From Prescottella equi (GTDB lineage Bacteria > Actinomycetota > Actinomycetes > Mycobacteriales > Mycobacteriaceae), in the NCBI RefSeq assembly GCF_002094305.1, contig NZ_LWTX01000002.1:682001-746000 (forward strand): a DNA stretch of 64,000 bases, given 5' to 3'. A model generated the notes under the pieces. That model was not told the DNA's origin. It was given only the letters and a program-made list of their open reading frames with translations, and did not search any database. The position numbers were made by a program, and so were the translations under genes. How positions within the stretch are numbered: the first letter of the stretch is position 1; the number at the start of each line of letters is the position of its first letter. Positions 17,609 through 25,835 of the stretch are shown here, one piece after another.

Positions 17609-18657
17609 CGGTTCGGGTCCTTGAGCTCGGTCTTCAATGGCGGAAACTGGGCAAGGTCCTGGGGCACGTGCTCGGGCCACAGCAATTGATCGACCGCAGT
17701 CTGGGTAAGTGCGCTGACGCTGAAGTTCGCGACATAAGCCATGAAGAAGGGGCCGCTGCCGACGGCCTCGCCCAGTGAACGCGCGTACGGTGCGAGCCCG
17801 TCGAGCGCCTGACCGATGTTGTCCTTGTTGTTCTGCAAGTTCGCTACTACGGCATTGAGCTTGTCGAGCGTCGGCTTCATCTGCTGCTCGTTGTCCTGGA
17901 CCAAACCGGTGAGCTGCTGTGAGACCGCGGAGACATTCGTGATCAGCTCGCTGATCGCGTTGCGGCGGCGATCGAGTTCACCGAGCAACTGGTTACCGTC
18001 GAGGATCAGTGTGTTGATCTGGTCGCTGCGGTCGGCGAGGATCTCGGTCACGCCCTCGGCGCGATTGAGTAGATCCTTCAGAGACTCGTCGCGAGAGTTG
18101 ATGCTCTGAGACAGGCGGGTGACACCGTCCAGGGCGGCCCGCAGCTCCGGCGGAGTGTCCGACAGCGTATCCGACACCGCGTTGAGCGAATCGTTCAACT
18201 GCTTCGTGTCGAGGTCGGACACCGTCGAAGTAAGGTCTCCGAGCGCGTCGTTGAGCGAATAGGGAGAGTTCGTCCGCTCCAACGGAATAGTACTGCCGAC
18301 CTTCATGACGTCATCGCCCTCGGAAGTCACCTGCATCGACTTGCGCCCGAGAACTGTATTGGTCTTGATGTCGGCGCCCGAACTACCGCCGAGTCGAATG
18401 CCCTCGTTCATCGAGAAGGCGACCCGGACCGCAGCACCATCGAGTTCGATACTCTCCACCTTGCCCACGTTGACGCCGGCGACGGTCACGTAGTCACCGG
18501 GCATCAAACCGCCGGCGTCCTCGAACACCGCTTCGTAGCGGACATTGCCGAACAGGAACGGCAGTCGGTCGTACTGCAATCCGGCAAGTACGAGGCACAC
18601 CGAGACGGCAACGCCGATAATGCCGATGCGCGTAAGGTTTCGCTCACCCTTGGCCAT
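17605..18657 (-). CDS. mce4C: Mce4C, MlaD/Mce-domain subunit
   Basis: 350 residues from ATG 18655-18657 (MAKGERNLTRIGIIG). An N-terminal anchor helix (IGIIGVAVSVCLVLAGLQY) precedes the MCE domain (YEAVFEDAGGLMPGDYVTVAGVNVGKVESIE) and a helical tail with SFMN-like repeats, ending AQFPPLKTELKDPNR. The start overlaps the end of mce4B by 14 bp. It is one of six non-identical MCE subunits of the importer. Confidence 0.92.
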   Translation of the reverse strand: MAKGERNLTRIGIIGVAVSVCLVLAGLQYDRLPFLFGNVRYEAVFEDAGGLMPGDYVTVAGVNVGKVESIELDGAAVRVAFSMNEGIRLGGSSGADIKTNTVLGRKSMQVTSEGDDVMKVGSTIPLERTNSPYSLNDALGDLTSTVSDLDTKQLNDSLNAVSDTLSDTPPELRAALDGVTRLSQSINSRDESLKDLLNRAEGVTEILADRSDQINTLILDGNQLLGELDRRRNAISELITNVSAVSQQLTGLVQDNEQQMKPTLDKLNAVVANLQNNKDNIGQALDGLAPYARSLGEAVGSGPFFMAYVANFSVSALTQTAVDQLLWPEHVPQDLAQFPPLKTELKDPNR

Positions 18658-19678
18658 CGAATGCGCACCTCCCCGTCGTCTGCAGCGGTGTCGTGGGCAG
18701 GTCCACCCGCAACTCCTTCCCGTCAGGTCCGGAGAACTTGAAAGCCACTTCGCACGTGTAGAACTGGAAGAAGGCGCCATACGAACCGGTGCGGATCAGC
18801 TTCCGGTACGCCTCCGGCAGCCGCTCGAGTACCCAGTTGATGTCGTCCTGGCCGTTTTGAAGGTTCGTCGCGAGATCGCTCGCGTTAGCGATCGTCGACT
18901 GCAGGTCCGGTCGCGCGCCCTGGAGCAGCTGCGCCAGATCGTCGGTCGCAGTGGCGATCTTCGGAATCGCTGCTCCGATCGGATCGCGATCCTGCGCGAG
19001 TCCGCTCACCAACTGTTGCAACTCGTCGATCGTGGTCGAGAACTGATCGCCCTTGTCGTCGATCGTCTTCAGTGTGGTGTTCAAGTTTGTGATGACGTCA
19101 CCGATCAGCTCGTCCCGGTCGGCGAGCGTCGACGTGAACGAACTGGTGTTGCCGAGCAGCGACACCAGCGTGCCGCCCTGGCCCTGCAACACCTGCAGGA
19201 GCGCGCCACTCAAGTCGTTCACTTGCTCCGCGCTCAAGCCACGGAGCAGAGGCTTGAAACCACCCAACAGCAGATCGAGGTCGAGGGCGGGTGCCGTCTG
19301 AGTCTCCGGGATGGTCCCGCCGGTGGCGAGCGGCTCGGGCGAGCCCTCCCCGGCGAGGAGTTCGAGGTATCGGTCACCGACGAGGTTCTCGTAACGAACG
19401 GCGGCCCGGGTGCTTTGCAACACCGGGTACTTCGTGTCGACGTCGAAGCTCACGTGTGCGAGGTTGTCGGATCCCACCTCGACACCCTTGACCGTGCCGA
19501 CCGGTACACCGGCTATCCGAACCTTCTCGCCCGACTTCAGTCCGGATGCGTTGGTGAACACCGCGCGGTAACCGTCGGTGCTGCTGAATCGGGCCTGACT
19601 GAACACGATTGCCAGGCCGGCGAAGATCAGCACCATCACGGTGGTGAACGCGAGGAACTTGACTGTGGTGGCGCGCAT
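18644..19678 (-). CDS. mce4B: Mce4B, MlaD/Mce-domain subunit
   Basis: 344 residues from ATG 19676-19678 (MRATTVKFLAFTTVMVLIFAGLAIVF). The membrane anchor is followed by an MCE domain (YRAVFTNASGLKSGEKVRIAGVPVGTVKGVE) and a helical region, and the tail (CEVAFKFSGPDGKELRVDLP) contains the Cys-flanked segment common in MceB proteins. The start codon shares one base with the mce4A stop (19678). It is part of the steroid importer. Confidence 0.92.
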   Translation of the reverse strand: MRATTVKFLAFTTVMVLIFAGLAIVFSQARFSSTDGYRAVFTNASGLKSGEKVRIAGVPVGTVKGVEVGSDNLAHVSFDVDTKYPVLQSTRAAVRYENLVGDRYLELLAGEGSPEPLATGGTIPETQTAPALDLDLLLGGFKPLLRGLSAEQVNDLSGALLQVLQGQGGTLVSLLGNTSSFTSTLADRDELIGDVITNLNTTLKTIDDKGDQFSTTIDELQQLVSGLAQDRDPIGAAIPKIATATDDLAQLLQGARPDLQSTIANASDLATNLQNGQDDINWVLERLPEAYRKLIRTGSYGAFFQFYTCEVAFKFSGPDGKELRVDLPTTPLQTTGRCAFDGQG

Positions 19679-20859
19679 CAGTTCTGCCCCTCCGCAGCTG
19701 GGGTTACTCCGTAGAGCATCTGGAACAGCGTGGGCATGCTCAAGGTGGTTTTCGTGGCCGGCATATACGGGGTGTTGGCGCTGTCTGTGACCACGAACGG
19801 GGCGTTCCCGTCTCGCTTGGGATCGAAATCGGGTAGACCCCAGCAGTTGGGGCCACCGGTGGCGTTGACCTTGGGGAGGTCCCGTGGATACGTGTAGGGC
19901 TCCAGGCCGGCCAGGAAGTTCGTACTCATCGCGAAGCCTGCCTGGCCGCCGCCTTCGATCTGCTCGGCCATCGGGCGGGCTTTGTTGAGTCCGACGACGA
20001 GGCACGAGATGGCTGGGGAGTACCCGGACAGGAGGGCCGTGGTCGGCTCCAACAGTTCGAGCGCACGCGCCAGGTCCGCCTCGTTGTCTGTGAGCAACTG
20101 ATTGCCGTTGTTCGACAGCGCCACGGCGTTCTCCAGCGTCATACGCAGGTTCTCCCGCTCTTCGACGATACTTCCGCTGGTGGCGGTCAGATTGCCGAGC
20201 AGAGTCATCAGATCCGGAGTGACGTCGGCGTAGGTGTTGGTCACGGTGGCCGCCGCGTTGAGGTCCTGCTTCAACTGCGGCAGAACCGGATTCATCTTCT
20301 TCAGATACGCGTCGGTCTCGCCGAGCAGCTCACCGAGCTCGTTGCCGCGACCGTTGAGCGCCGACGAGATGGCGCCGAGGGTGGCGTTGAGCTTCTCGGG
20401 CTCGATCTGCTGCAGCAGCGTCGACAGGTTCTGGAACAGGGTGTTGAACTCGACGGTGACGCTGTCCGCGCCGATCACCGCGCCCGGCTGCAGGGACTTG
20501 GGCGACGGGTCGGCAGGCGTGACGAAGTTGACGTACTTGGCCCCGAACACGGTGGTCGACTTGATCTCGACGGGCGAGTTCGCCGGAATCAGGTGCATCT
20601 GCGACGGATCCATGTCGAGCTTGATGCGGGCCTGGCCGTCCACCTCGTCGATCGAGGCGACGCGGCCGACCTCGACACCACGCAACTTGACCTTGGCGTC
20701 GGGCTCCATCACAAGACCCGACCGTGCGGCCGTCACGGTGACCGGCTCGCTCTTCTCGAAACCGCCGACGAACATGGTCAGCGCCACTACGACGATCGCG
20801 ACGAGGCTCAGTACCATCACAGCCGCGGCGACCTTCGTCTTCCACCTTGATTCGGTCAA
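19678..20859 (-). CDS. mce4A: Mce4A, MlaD/Mce-domain subunit (TTG start)
   Basis: 393 residues from TTG 20857-20859, chosen because GGAGGAGC precedes it by a normal spacing and the protein then begins TESRWKTKVAAAVMVLSLVAIVVVAL, the anchor helix of MceA proteins. The open frame extends further but would run through yrbE4B. The MCE domain shows VTAARSGLVMEPDAKVKLRGVEVGRVASID. The helical tail is of usual length. It is the first and usually best-studied substrate-binding subunit of the Mce4 cholesterol importer. It lies 11 bp downstream of yrbE4B. Confidence 0.92.
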   Translation of the reverse strand: MTESRWKTKVAAAVMVLSLVAIVVVALTMFVGGFEKSEPVTVTAARSGLVMEPDAKVKLRGVEVGRVASIDEVDGQARIKLDMDPSQMHLIPANSPVEIKSTTVFGAKYVNFVTPADPSPKSLQPGAVIGADSVTVEFNTLFQNLSTLLQQIEPEKLNATLGAISSALNGRGNELGELLGETDAYLKKMNPVLPQLKQDLNAAATVTNTYADVTPDLMTLLGNLTATSGSIVEERENLRMTLENAVALSNNGNQLLTDNEADLARALELLEPTTALLSGYSPAISCLVVGLNKARPMAEQIEGGGQAGFAMSTNFLAGLEPYTYPRDLPKVNATGGPNCWGLPDFDPKRDGNAPFVVTDSANTPYMPATKTTLSMPTLFQMLYGVTPAAEGQN

Positions 20860-20870
20860 CGCTCCTCCGC

Positions 20871-21722
20871 CTATCCCGAGAGGTTGAAGTTGCCGGACTG
20901 GCCGTAGATCGCCAGCGAGATCAGCAGGGTCACGGTCACGACTGCAATGAGCGAGGCCCGGACGGCGTTGCCGACCGCCACGCCCACACCCACCGGTCCA
21001 CCGCTGGCATTGAAGCCGTAGTAGGTGTGGATGAGCATCACAGCCACACCCATCACAATTGCCTGCACGAACGACCAGAGGATGTCCGTCGGTATCAGGA
21101 ACGTCGAGAAGTAGTGGTCGTAGACGCCGCCTGACTGTCCGTTGAGCACCACCGTCGCGAAACGGCTCGCGACGAACGACGCGATGACTGCCAGCGAGTA
21201 GAGCGGGACGATCGCGATGATGCCGGCCATGACCCGTGTCGAGACGAGGTACGGAATCGACGGGATCGCCATCGATTCGAGGGCGTCGATCTCCTCGGAG
21301 ACCCGCATCGCACCGAGCTGCGCGGTCGAGCCCGCGCCGATGGTGGCCGCCAGGCCGATACCCGCGATGACCGGTGCGGCGATACGCACGTTGATGAATG
21401 CCGCGAAGAAGCCCGTGAGCGCCTCGACGCCGATGTTTCCGAGCGAGCTGAAGCCCTGGACGGCGATGGTGCCGCCGGTGAACAGCGTCAGGAACCCGAC
21501 GATGACCACGGTGCCGCCGATGACCGCGAGCGCGCCGGTGCCCATGCTGATCTCGGCGATGAGCCGCAGCACTTCCTTCCGGTAGTGCAGGAGGGCACGC
21601 GGGGACCACGCGAGAGCACGCCAGAAGAACAGTGCCTGCTCACCGACGCGGTCCACCGAGCGCGATGTGCGCGCGATGCGCCGTCGAGTGCGGACGAAAC
21701 GTCCCGATGCCACCAGAGCCAT
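20871..21722 (-). CDS. yrbE4B: YrbE4B, MlaE-family permease of the Mce4 importer
   Basis: 283 residues. This is a MlaE/YrbE-family integral membrane protein with five to six helices. The conserved cytoplasmic EExDAL motif (VSEEIDALESMAIPSIPYLVSTRVMAG) is thought to contact the MceG ATPase. It forms the membrane pore with YrbE4A, 20 bp upstream. MceG itself is not in this window, as expected since it is usually encoded elsewhere. Confidence 0.94.
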   Translation of the reverse strand: MALVASGRFVRTRRRIARTSRSVDRVGEQALFFWRALAWSPRALLHYRKEVLRLIAEISMGTGALAVIGGTVVIVGFLTLFTGGTIAVQGFSSLGNIGVEALTGFFAAFINVRIAAPVIAGIGLAATIGAGSTAQLGAMRVSEEIDALESMAIPSIPYLVSTRVMAGIIAIVPLYSLAVIASFVASRFATVVLNGQSGGVYDHYFSTFLIPTDILWSFVQAIVMGVAVMLIHTYYGFNASGGPVGVGVAVGNAVRASLIAVVTVTLLISLAIYGQSGNFNLSG

Positions 21723-21742
21723 CTACTTCACCACCCTGTCAC

Positions 21743-22507
21743 TCACCCGGACGTCAACTTGATGCCGATGGCGGTGATGAGCACGTTGACCACGAACAGC
21801 GCCATGAACGAGAACACGACGGTCTGGTTGACGGCGTCACCGACACTCTTCGCTCCACCGCGAACGTTCATGCCGAGATACGCGGCCATCAGCCCCGCGA
21901 TCATGCCGAACAATCCAGCCTTGAGCATCGAGATCATAAGTTCGCCGAAACCGGTGAGGAGCGTGATGCCGTTGACGAACGCACCCGGGTTGACGTCCTG
22001 GACGTACACCGAGAAGAGGAAGCCGCCGAGGATACCGATCGTGCAGACGAGACCGTTGAGCAGCAGGGCGACGACGGTCGACGCGAGGACACGGGGCACC
22101 ACGAGGCGGTGGATCGGATTGATGCCCAGCACGCGCATGGCGTCGATCTCTTCACGAATTGTTCGGGCTGCGAGATCCGCGCAGATCGCGGTGGCGCCGG
22201 CACCCGCGACGATGAGCACCGTGACGATGGGGCCGACCTGTGTGACGGCGCCGAGAGCGGCACCGGCCCCACTGAGGTCGGCCGCGCCGATCTCCCGCAA
22301 CAGGATGTTGATCGTGAAGCTCACCAGAACGGTGAACGGGATCGCGACGAGCACCGTCGGAACCATCGAGACCCGCGCGACGAACCACGCCTGATCGACG
22401 AACTCGCGCCGCTGGAACGGGCGCGAGAAGACCGCGCGCAGCGTGTCCGCCGACATCGCGAAGAATCCGCCTGCCGCCCGCAGGGGTACCTCGAGGAGGT
22501 CGACCAC
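21743..22507 (-). CDS. yrbE4A: YrbE4A, MlaE-family permease of the Mce4 importer
   Basis: 254 residues from GTG 22505-22507. This start has a GGAGG at proper distance and gives VVDLLEVPLRAAGGFF, aligning with the start of mycobacterial YrbE4A; an ATG 27 bp upstream is possible. The family motif REEIDAMRVLGINPIHRLVVPRVLA is intact, as are the five hydrophobic segments. It is the first gene of the mce4 operon. KstR-like boxes at 22630 and 22945 lie upstream. Confidence 0.93.
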   Translation of the reverse strand: MVDLLEVPLRAAGGFFAMSADTLRAVFSRPFQRREFVDQAWFVARVSMVPTVLVAIPFTVLVSFTINILLREIGAADLSGAGAALGAVTQVGPIVTVLIVAGAGATAICADLAARTIREEIDAMRVLGINPIHRLVVPRVLASTVVALLLNGLVCTIGILGGFLFSVYVQDVNPGAFVNGITLLTGFGELMISMLKAGLFGMIAGLMAAYLGMNVRGGAKSVGDAVNQTVVFSFMALFVVNVLITAIGIKLTSG

Positions 22508-22629
22508 GTTTCCCTCCTCACAAATCCTTGTCATGGACGTTCGATGCGTGGCCGCGAGCACTCGCGACACGACGCACCCCCCAGGGCGTCCGAACAGGAC
22601 AAACGCTCTGTGACCCAGGTCATATTAAC

Positions 22630-22643
22630 TAGAACGTGTTCAC
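22630..22643. promoter_or_regulatory. KstR-like box, proximal mce4 promoter
   Basis: TAGAACGTGTTCAC agrees with TAGAAC-N2-GTTCTA except at the last two bases. It lies about 123 bp upstream of the yrbE4A start. KstR is the TetR repressor of cholesterol genes, released by a steroid CoA thioester. Confidence 0.75.
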
Positions 22644-22944
22644 CTGTCAAAGATTTCGACGGCACGTCCTGAAACCGACCGCAAGCAAGGGCCGGAGTCG
22701 GCCGGGAGTCCACGCAGAAGCGGCCGGGCGACACCGAGAGCGGGACGGACCGCGCGCTCTCGCACGCTCACCGAGGGTGGACGATCACCCGCATTCAGCT
22801 GCGCAGACGCGCGAAGTTTCGTCGACGCACACGAGTTGGGCGCGAAGGTTGAAGGCGCCCGCGCCGGCGCCGACGATGAATAACCGACCGCAGCGCCTCG
22901 GCAGCCTCGGTTATCGTTCCGAGATCTCGTCGCAATCATCGAAC

Positions 22945-22958
22945 TGGAACAGGTTCTA
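22945..22958. promoter_or_regulatory. KstR-like box, distal
   Basis: TGGAACAGGTTCTA matches the KstR palindrome at all but one defined position. It lies about 440 bp upstream of yrbE4A and 180 bp past the hsd4A stop, so which transcript it controls is unclear. Confidence 0.65.
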
Positions 22959-23076
22959 GACACCAGTACAGCGTTCCACAGCGAACCGTCGCCGGAGCGG
23001 CTGCCGACCGAGCGACGCCGAGGGACACACCGGCGTCCAGCCCATCTTGTCGCCTTTCCTACCGGCTGTATCGATA

Positions 23077-23113
23077 ATCCCGCAATCCCCCGTTACGCGG
23101 GGAATTGCGGGAT
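23077..23113 (-). terminator. Hairpin terminator downstream of hsd4A
   Basis: A 16-bp stem (ATCCCGCAATCCCCCG against CGGGGAATTGCGGGAT) with one C/A mismatch and a short loop. It lies 24 bp beyond the hsd4A stop. There is no T-run, as is common for actinobacterial hairpin terminators. Confidence 0.7.
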
Positions 23114-23137
23114 CGTCCGCATCCGGGCAGGGCGCGA

Positions 23138-24049
23138 TCAGCCCAGCGACTTGAGCGCCTCGGAGGCCGAGAACATGCGCTCGGGATCGCGGTCGTCGAA
23201 GTACGCGCCCATCTCGTCGGCGAGACCGGCAGGCGTCCACTGCGCGTCCGCGTCGAAGCGCTGCTCGACGACCGGTGCGGCCATCAGCGCGACCATGGGG
23301 CCGTAGACGACGAAGACCTGCCCGTTGACCTTGTCCGCGGCGGGGGACGCCAGGTACGAGACCAGCGCCGCGACATGCTCGGGCGAGAGCGGATCGATCT
23401 GCCCCTCGGGGGCGTCACCGAAGACGGACTCCGTCATCGAGGTCCGCGCGCGCGGGCAGATGGCGTTGGCCCGCACGCCGTAGCGCGACAGGCCACGCGC
23501 CGCCGACAACGTCAGTGCGGTGATGCCGGCCTTCGCGGCGCCGTAGTTCGGTTGCCCGGCCGGCCCGAGCAGCCCCGCCTCCGACGACGTGTTGATCAGT
23601 CGGCCGTAGACGGGGGCACCGTCCGCTTTCGACTTGTCGCGCCAGAAGGTGGCCGCATTCCGGGAAAGAAGAAAGTGACCACGCAGGTGCACCTTGAGGA
23701 CGAGATCCCACTCCTCGTCGGACATGCCGAAAAGCATGCGGTCGCGGACGATTCCCGCGTTGTTGACGACGATGTCGACGCCGCCCAGGCCCTGGGCCGC
23801 CGACATCAGGGCATCCGCCGTGGACCGTTCGCCCACGTCACCCGCGACGAATTCGACCTTGCCACCGAGGGTGCGAATCTCGTCGAGCGTGGACTCGACC
23901 GCGTCGTTGATCGCGAGGTCGTTGACGACCACGGCAGCGCCCGACTGGGCCAGACCGATCGCCTCGGCCCGTCCGAGACCGGATCCCGACCCGGTCACGA
24001 TCGCGACCTTGCCCTCCAAGCTGACCTCGCGATTGCTGCCTGCACTCAT
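23138..24049 (-). CDS. hsd4A: Hsd4A-type short-chain dehydrogenase (hydroxyacyl-CoA/17-beta-hydroxysteroid dehydrogenase)
   Basis: 303 residues. This is a classical SDR with TGSGSGLGRA (nucleotide binding), NNAG, Ser of INTSSEAG, and YxxxK (YGAAKAG). The C-terminal ~70 residues (NGQVFVVYGPMVALMAAPVVEQRFD...EMGAYFDDRDP) are the extension seen in Rv3502c/Hsd4A and MFE-2-type enzymes. It likely oxidises a 3-hydroxyacyl-CoA of the sterol side chain, or a 17-beta-hydroxyl. It lies between fdxD and mce4, as Rv3502c does in M. tuberculosis. A perfect KstR palindrome is 76 bp upstream. Confidence 0.88.
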   Translation of the reverse strand: MSAGSNREVSLEGKVAIVTGSGSGLGRAEAIGLAQSGAAVVVNDLAINDAVESTLDEIRTLGGKVEFVAGDVGERSTADALMSAAQGLGGVDIVVNNAGIVRDRMLFGMSDEEWDLVLKVHLRGHFLLSRNAATFWRDKSKADGAPVYGRLINTSSEAGLLGPAGQPNYGAAKAGITALTLSAARGLSRYGVRANAICPRARTSMTESVFGDAPEGQIDPLSPEHVAALVSYLASPAADKVNGQVFVVYGPMVALMAAPVVEQRFDADAQWTPAGLADEMGAYFDDRDPERMFSASEALKSLG

Positions 24050-24124
24050 CTACGCACTCCCGTAACCGTGACGTCGACCGGCCTCGCGCCGGTCGGTGCC
24101 TCATCGCCGCGGCTGTCGACGACA

Positions 24125-24158
24125 GCGGCCAATGTAGAACGTGTTCTACATTGGCCGC
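24125..24158. promoter_or_regulatory. KstR box inside a perfect 34-bp palindrome, upstream of hsd4A
   Basis: The core TAGAACGTGTTCTA is an exact KstR match. The symmetry runs out to 16-nt arms around a GT centre, well beyond the core. It lies between the fdxD stop (24169) and the hsd4A start (24049), so it defines a separate promoter for hsd4A. Confidence 0.85.
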
Positions 24159-24168
24159 AAGGGTGGCT

Positions 24169-24357
24169 CTAGTGCTCGGTGAGCGCGGCGCGCGGGCACT
24201 GCGCGATCGCCGAACGCACGTCCGCTTCCCGGTCGGCCGGAGGAACGGCGGCCGAGATGATCAGCTCTTCGTCGTCATCCAGATCGAAGATGTCGGGAGC
24301 GATTCCGACGCAGACACCGTTGGCCTCGCAGCGGTCCCTGTCGACCCTTACCTCCAT
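24169..24357 (-). CDS. fdxD: [3Fe-4S] ferredoxin FdxD (Rv3503c-like)
   Basis: 62 residues with the [3Fe-4S] pattern: Cys10, Cys16 and Cys54 (CEANGVC ... CPRAAL). The fourth ligand position is absent, as in P450-linked 3Fe-4S ferredoxins. It probably passes electrons to a P450 of the pathway, CYP125 being the obvious candidate in this cluster, though that pairing is inferred. It is divergent from chsE4 across a KstR-like box at 24445. Confidence 0.88.
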   Translation of the reverse strand: MEVRVDRDRCEANGVCVGIAPDIFDLDDDEELIISAAVPPADREADVRSAIAQCPRAALTEH

Positions 24358-24444
24358 GACGGTTCCTCATTTCACGTTCGTTCGAAAGACCGGACCGAAG
24401 CCTGACGCGCCGGGCTGTGGCGCCACGAGACTTCGCCATAAGAC

Positions 24445-24458
24445 TAGAACCCGTTTCA
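24445..24458. promoter_or_regulatory. KstR-like box between fdxD and chsE4
   Basis: TAGAACCCGTTTCA keeps the left half and GTT of TAGAAC-N2-GTTCTA, with two changes in the right half. It sits in the 275-bp divergent gap and could serve both directions. Confidence 0.65.
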
Positions 24459-24632
24459 CTGCTGTGCAATGATTCGGACAACCCTCCTGTAGGCGCCGAC
24501 CGCACGGTCCGCACCGGTCACGGAAAGGCCGCTGTCACAGCCTCGTACACGATCAGCAGTGTCCGCGATCATTCCAGAAATCCGGGTCGTATCGGTCGAA
24601 ATCGACGCCGACGATAGTCCTGGATTGGAGAA

Positions 24633-25820
24633 ATGCACGTGGATATCACCTACACCCCGCAGCAGCAGCAGCTGCGGGAGGAATTGCGAAGCTACTTCGC
24701 GAAATTGATGACCCCCGAGCGCCGCGAGGCGTTGGCCGCGACCACCGGCGAGTACGGCGAGGGCAACGTCTACCGCGAGGTCGTCCAGCAGATGGGCCAG
24801 GATGGCTGGCTCACTCTGGGCTGGCCCAAGGAGTACGGCGGCCAGGAGCGTTCTCCGATGGAGCAGCTCATCTTCACCGACGAGGCCGCGATCGCGGGCG
24901 CTCCGGTGCCGTTCCTGACGATCAACTCGGTCGCGCCGACCATCATGCATTTCGGCACCCCCGAGCAGAAGGCGTTCTTCCTGCCCAAGATCTCGGCCGG
25001 CGAGCTGCACTTCTCCATCGGCTACTCCGAGCCGGGAGCGGGCACCGACCTCGCGTCGCTGCGCACGTCCGCGGTGAAGGACGGTGACGACTACGTCATC
25101 AACGGCCAGAAGATGTGGACGAGCCTCATCCAGTACGCCGACTACGTGTGGCTGGCATGCCGTACCGATCCGAACGCCAAGAAGCATCGCGGTATCTCGA
25201 TGCTGATCGTGCCGACCAGCGCCGAGGGCTTCTCGTACACCCCGGTGCACACGATGGCCGGCCCCGACACCAGCGCCACCTACTACCAGGACGTGCGCGT
25301 GCCGCAGACCTCCTTGGTGGGCGAGGAGAACGGCGGCTGGCGCCTCGTGACGAACCAGCTCAACCACGAGCGCGTCGCGCTCACCTCCGCCGGACCGGTC
25401 ATGACCGCACTCCAGGAAGTGCGCGAATGGGCACAGAACACCAAGCTGGCCGACGGCCGTCGCGTGATCGACCAGGAGTGGGTGCAGATGAATCTCGCCC
25501 GCGTGCACGCCAAGACCGAGTATCTGAAGCTGATGAACTGGGAGATCGCCTCCGCCGAGGACCACGCCCCCGGCCCCGAGGCCGCGTCCGCCAACAAGGT
25601 GTTCGGCACCGAGTTCGCGACGGAGGCGTACCGCCTTCTCATGGAGATCATGGGCCCGTCGGCCACGATCCGGCAGAACTCCCCCGGCGTCCAGCTCCGC
25701 GGCCGCCTCGAGCGGATGCACCGCTCGGCGCTGATCCTCACCTTCGGCGGCGGCACCAACGAGGTCCAGCGCGACATCATCGCGATGACCGCCCTCGGCC
25801 AGCCGGCCTCGAAGCGATAA
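24633..25820 (+). CDS. chsE4: Acyl-CoA dehydrogenase ChsE4 (FadE26-like)
   Basis: 395 residues. Full acyl-CoA dehydrogenase fold: FAD/substrate segment IGYSEPGAGTDLASLRTSA, WTSLIQYADY, and the C-terminal FGGGTNEVQRDIIA that closes over FAD. In M. tuberculosis FadE26 pairs with FadE27 as the alpha2beta2 ChsE4-ChsE5 enzyme, which dehydrogenates the C27 (3-oxo-cholest-4-en-26-oyl) CoA side chain in the first beta-oxidation cycle. The partner follows 15 bp downstream, supporting that complex. A KstR-like box lies upstream. Confidence 0.92.
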   Translation: MHVDITYTPQQQQLREELRSYFAKLMTPERREALAATTGEYGEGNVYREVVQQMGQDGWLTLGWPKEYGGQERSPMEQLIFTDEAAIAGAPVPFLTINSVAPTIMHFGTPEQKAFFLPKISAGELHFSIGYSEPGAGTDLASLRTSAVKDGDDYVINGQKMWTSLIQYADYVWLACRTDPNAKKHRGISMLIVPTSAEGFSYTPVHTMAGPDTSATYYQDVRVPQTSLVGEENGGWRLVTNQLNHERVALTSAGPVMTALQEVREWAQNTKLADGRRVIDQEWVQMNLARVHAKTEYLKLMNWEIASAEDHAPGPEAASANKVFGTEFATEAYRLLMEIMGPSATIRQNSPGVQLRGRLERMHRSALILTFGGGTNEVQRDIIAMTALGQPASKR

Positions 25821-25835
25821 GGAAGGACGACCGAC

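Larger units (their letters stand above)
22508..23137. other. Long intergenic region upstream of mce4, no convincing gene
   Basis: About 630 bp between the start of yrbE4A and the stop of hsd4A. It holds two KstR-like boxes (22630 and 22945) and the hsd4A terminator hairpin (23077-23113). The short frames here are rich in Arg, Ser and Pro with no recognisable domain, and I do not call them genes. A long leader, or a second promoter for mce4, is possible. Confidence 0.6.

Noticed and set aside
22636-22963. Overlapping open frames of about 107 residues on both strands in the mce4 leader
   Set aside because: They are rich in Arg, Ser and Pro, lack any domain or ribosome site, and overlap KstR-like boxes; typical of chance frames in high-G+C DNA.
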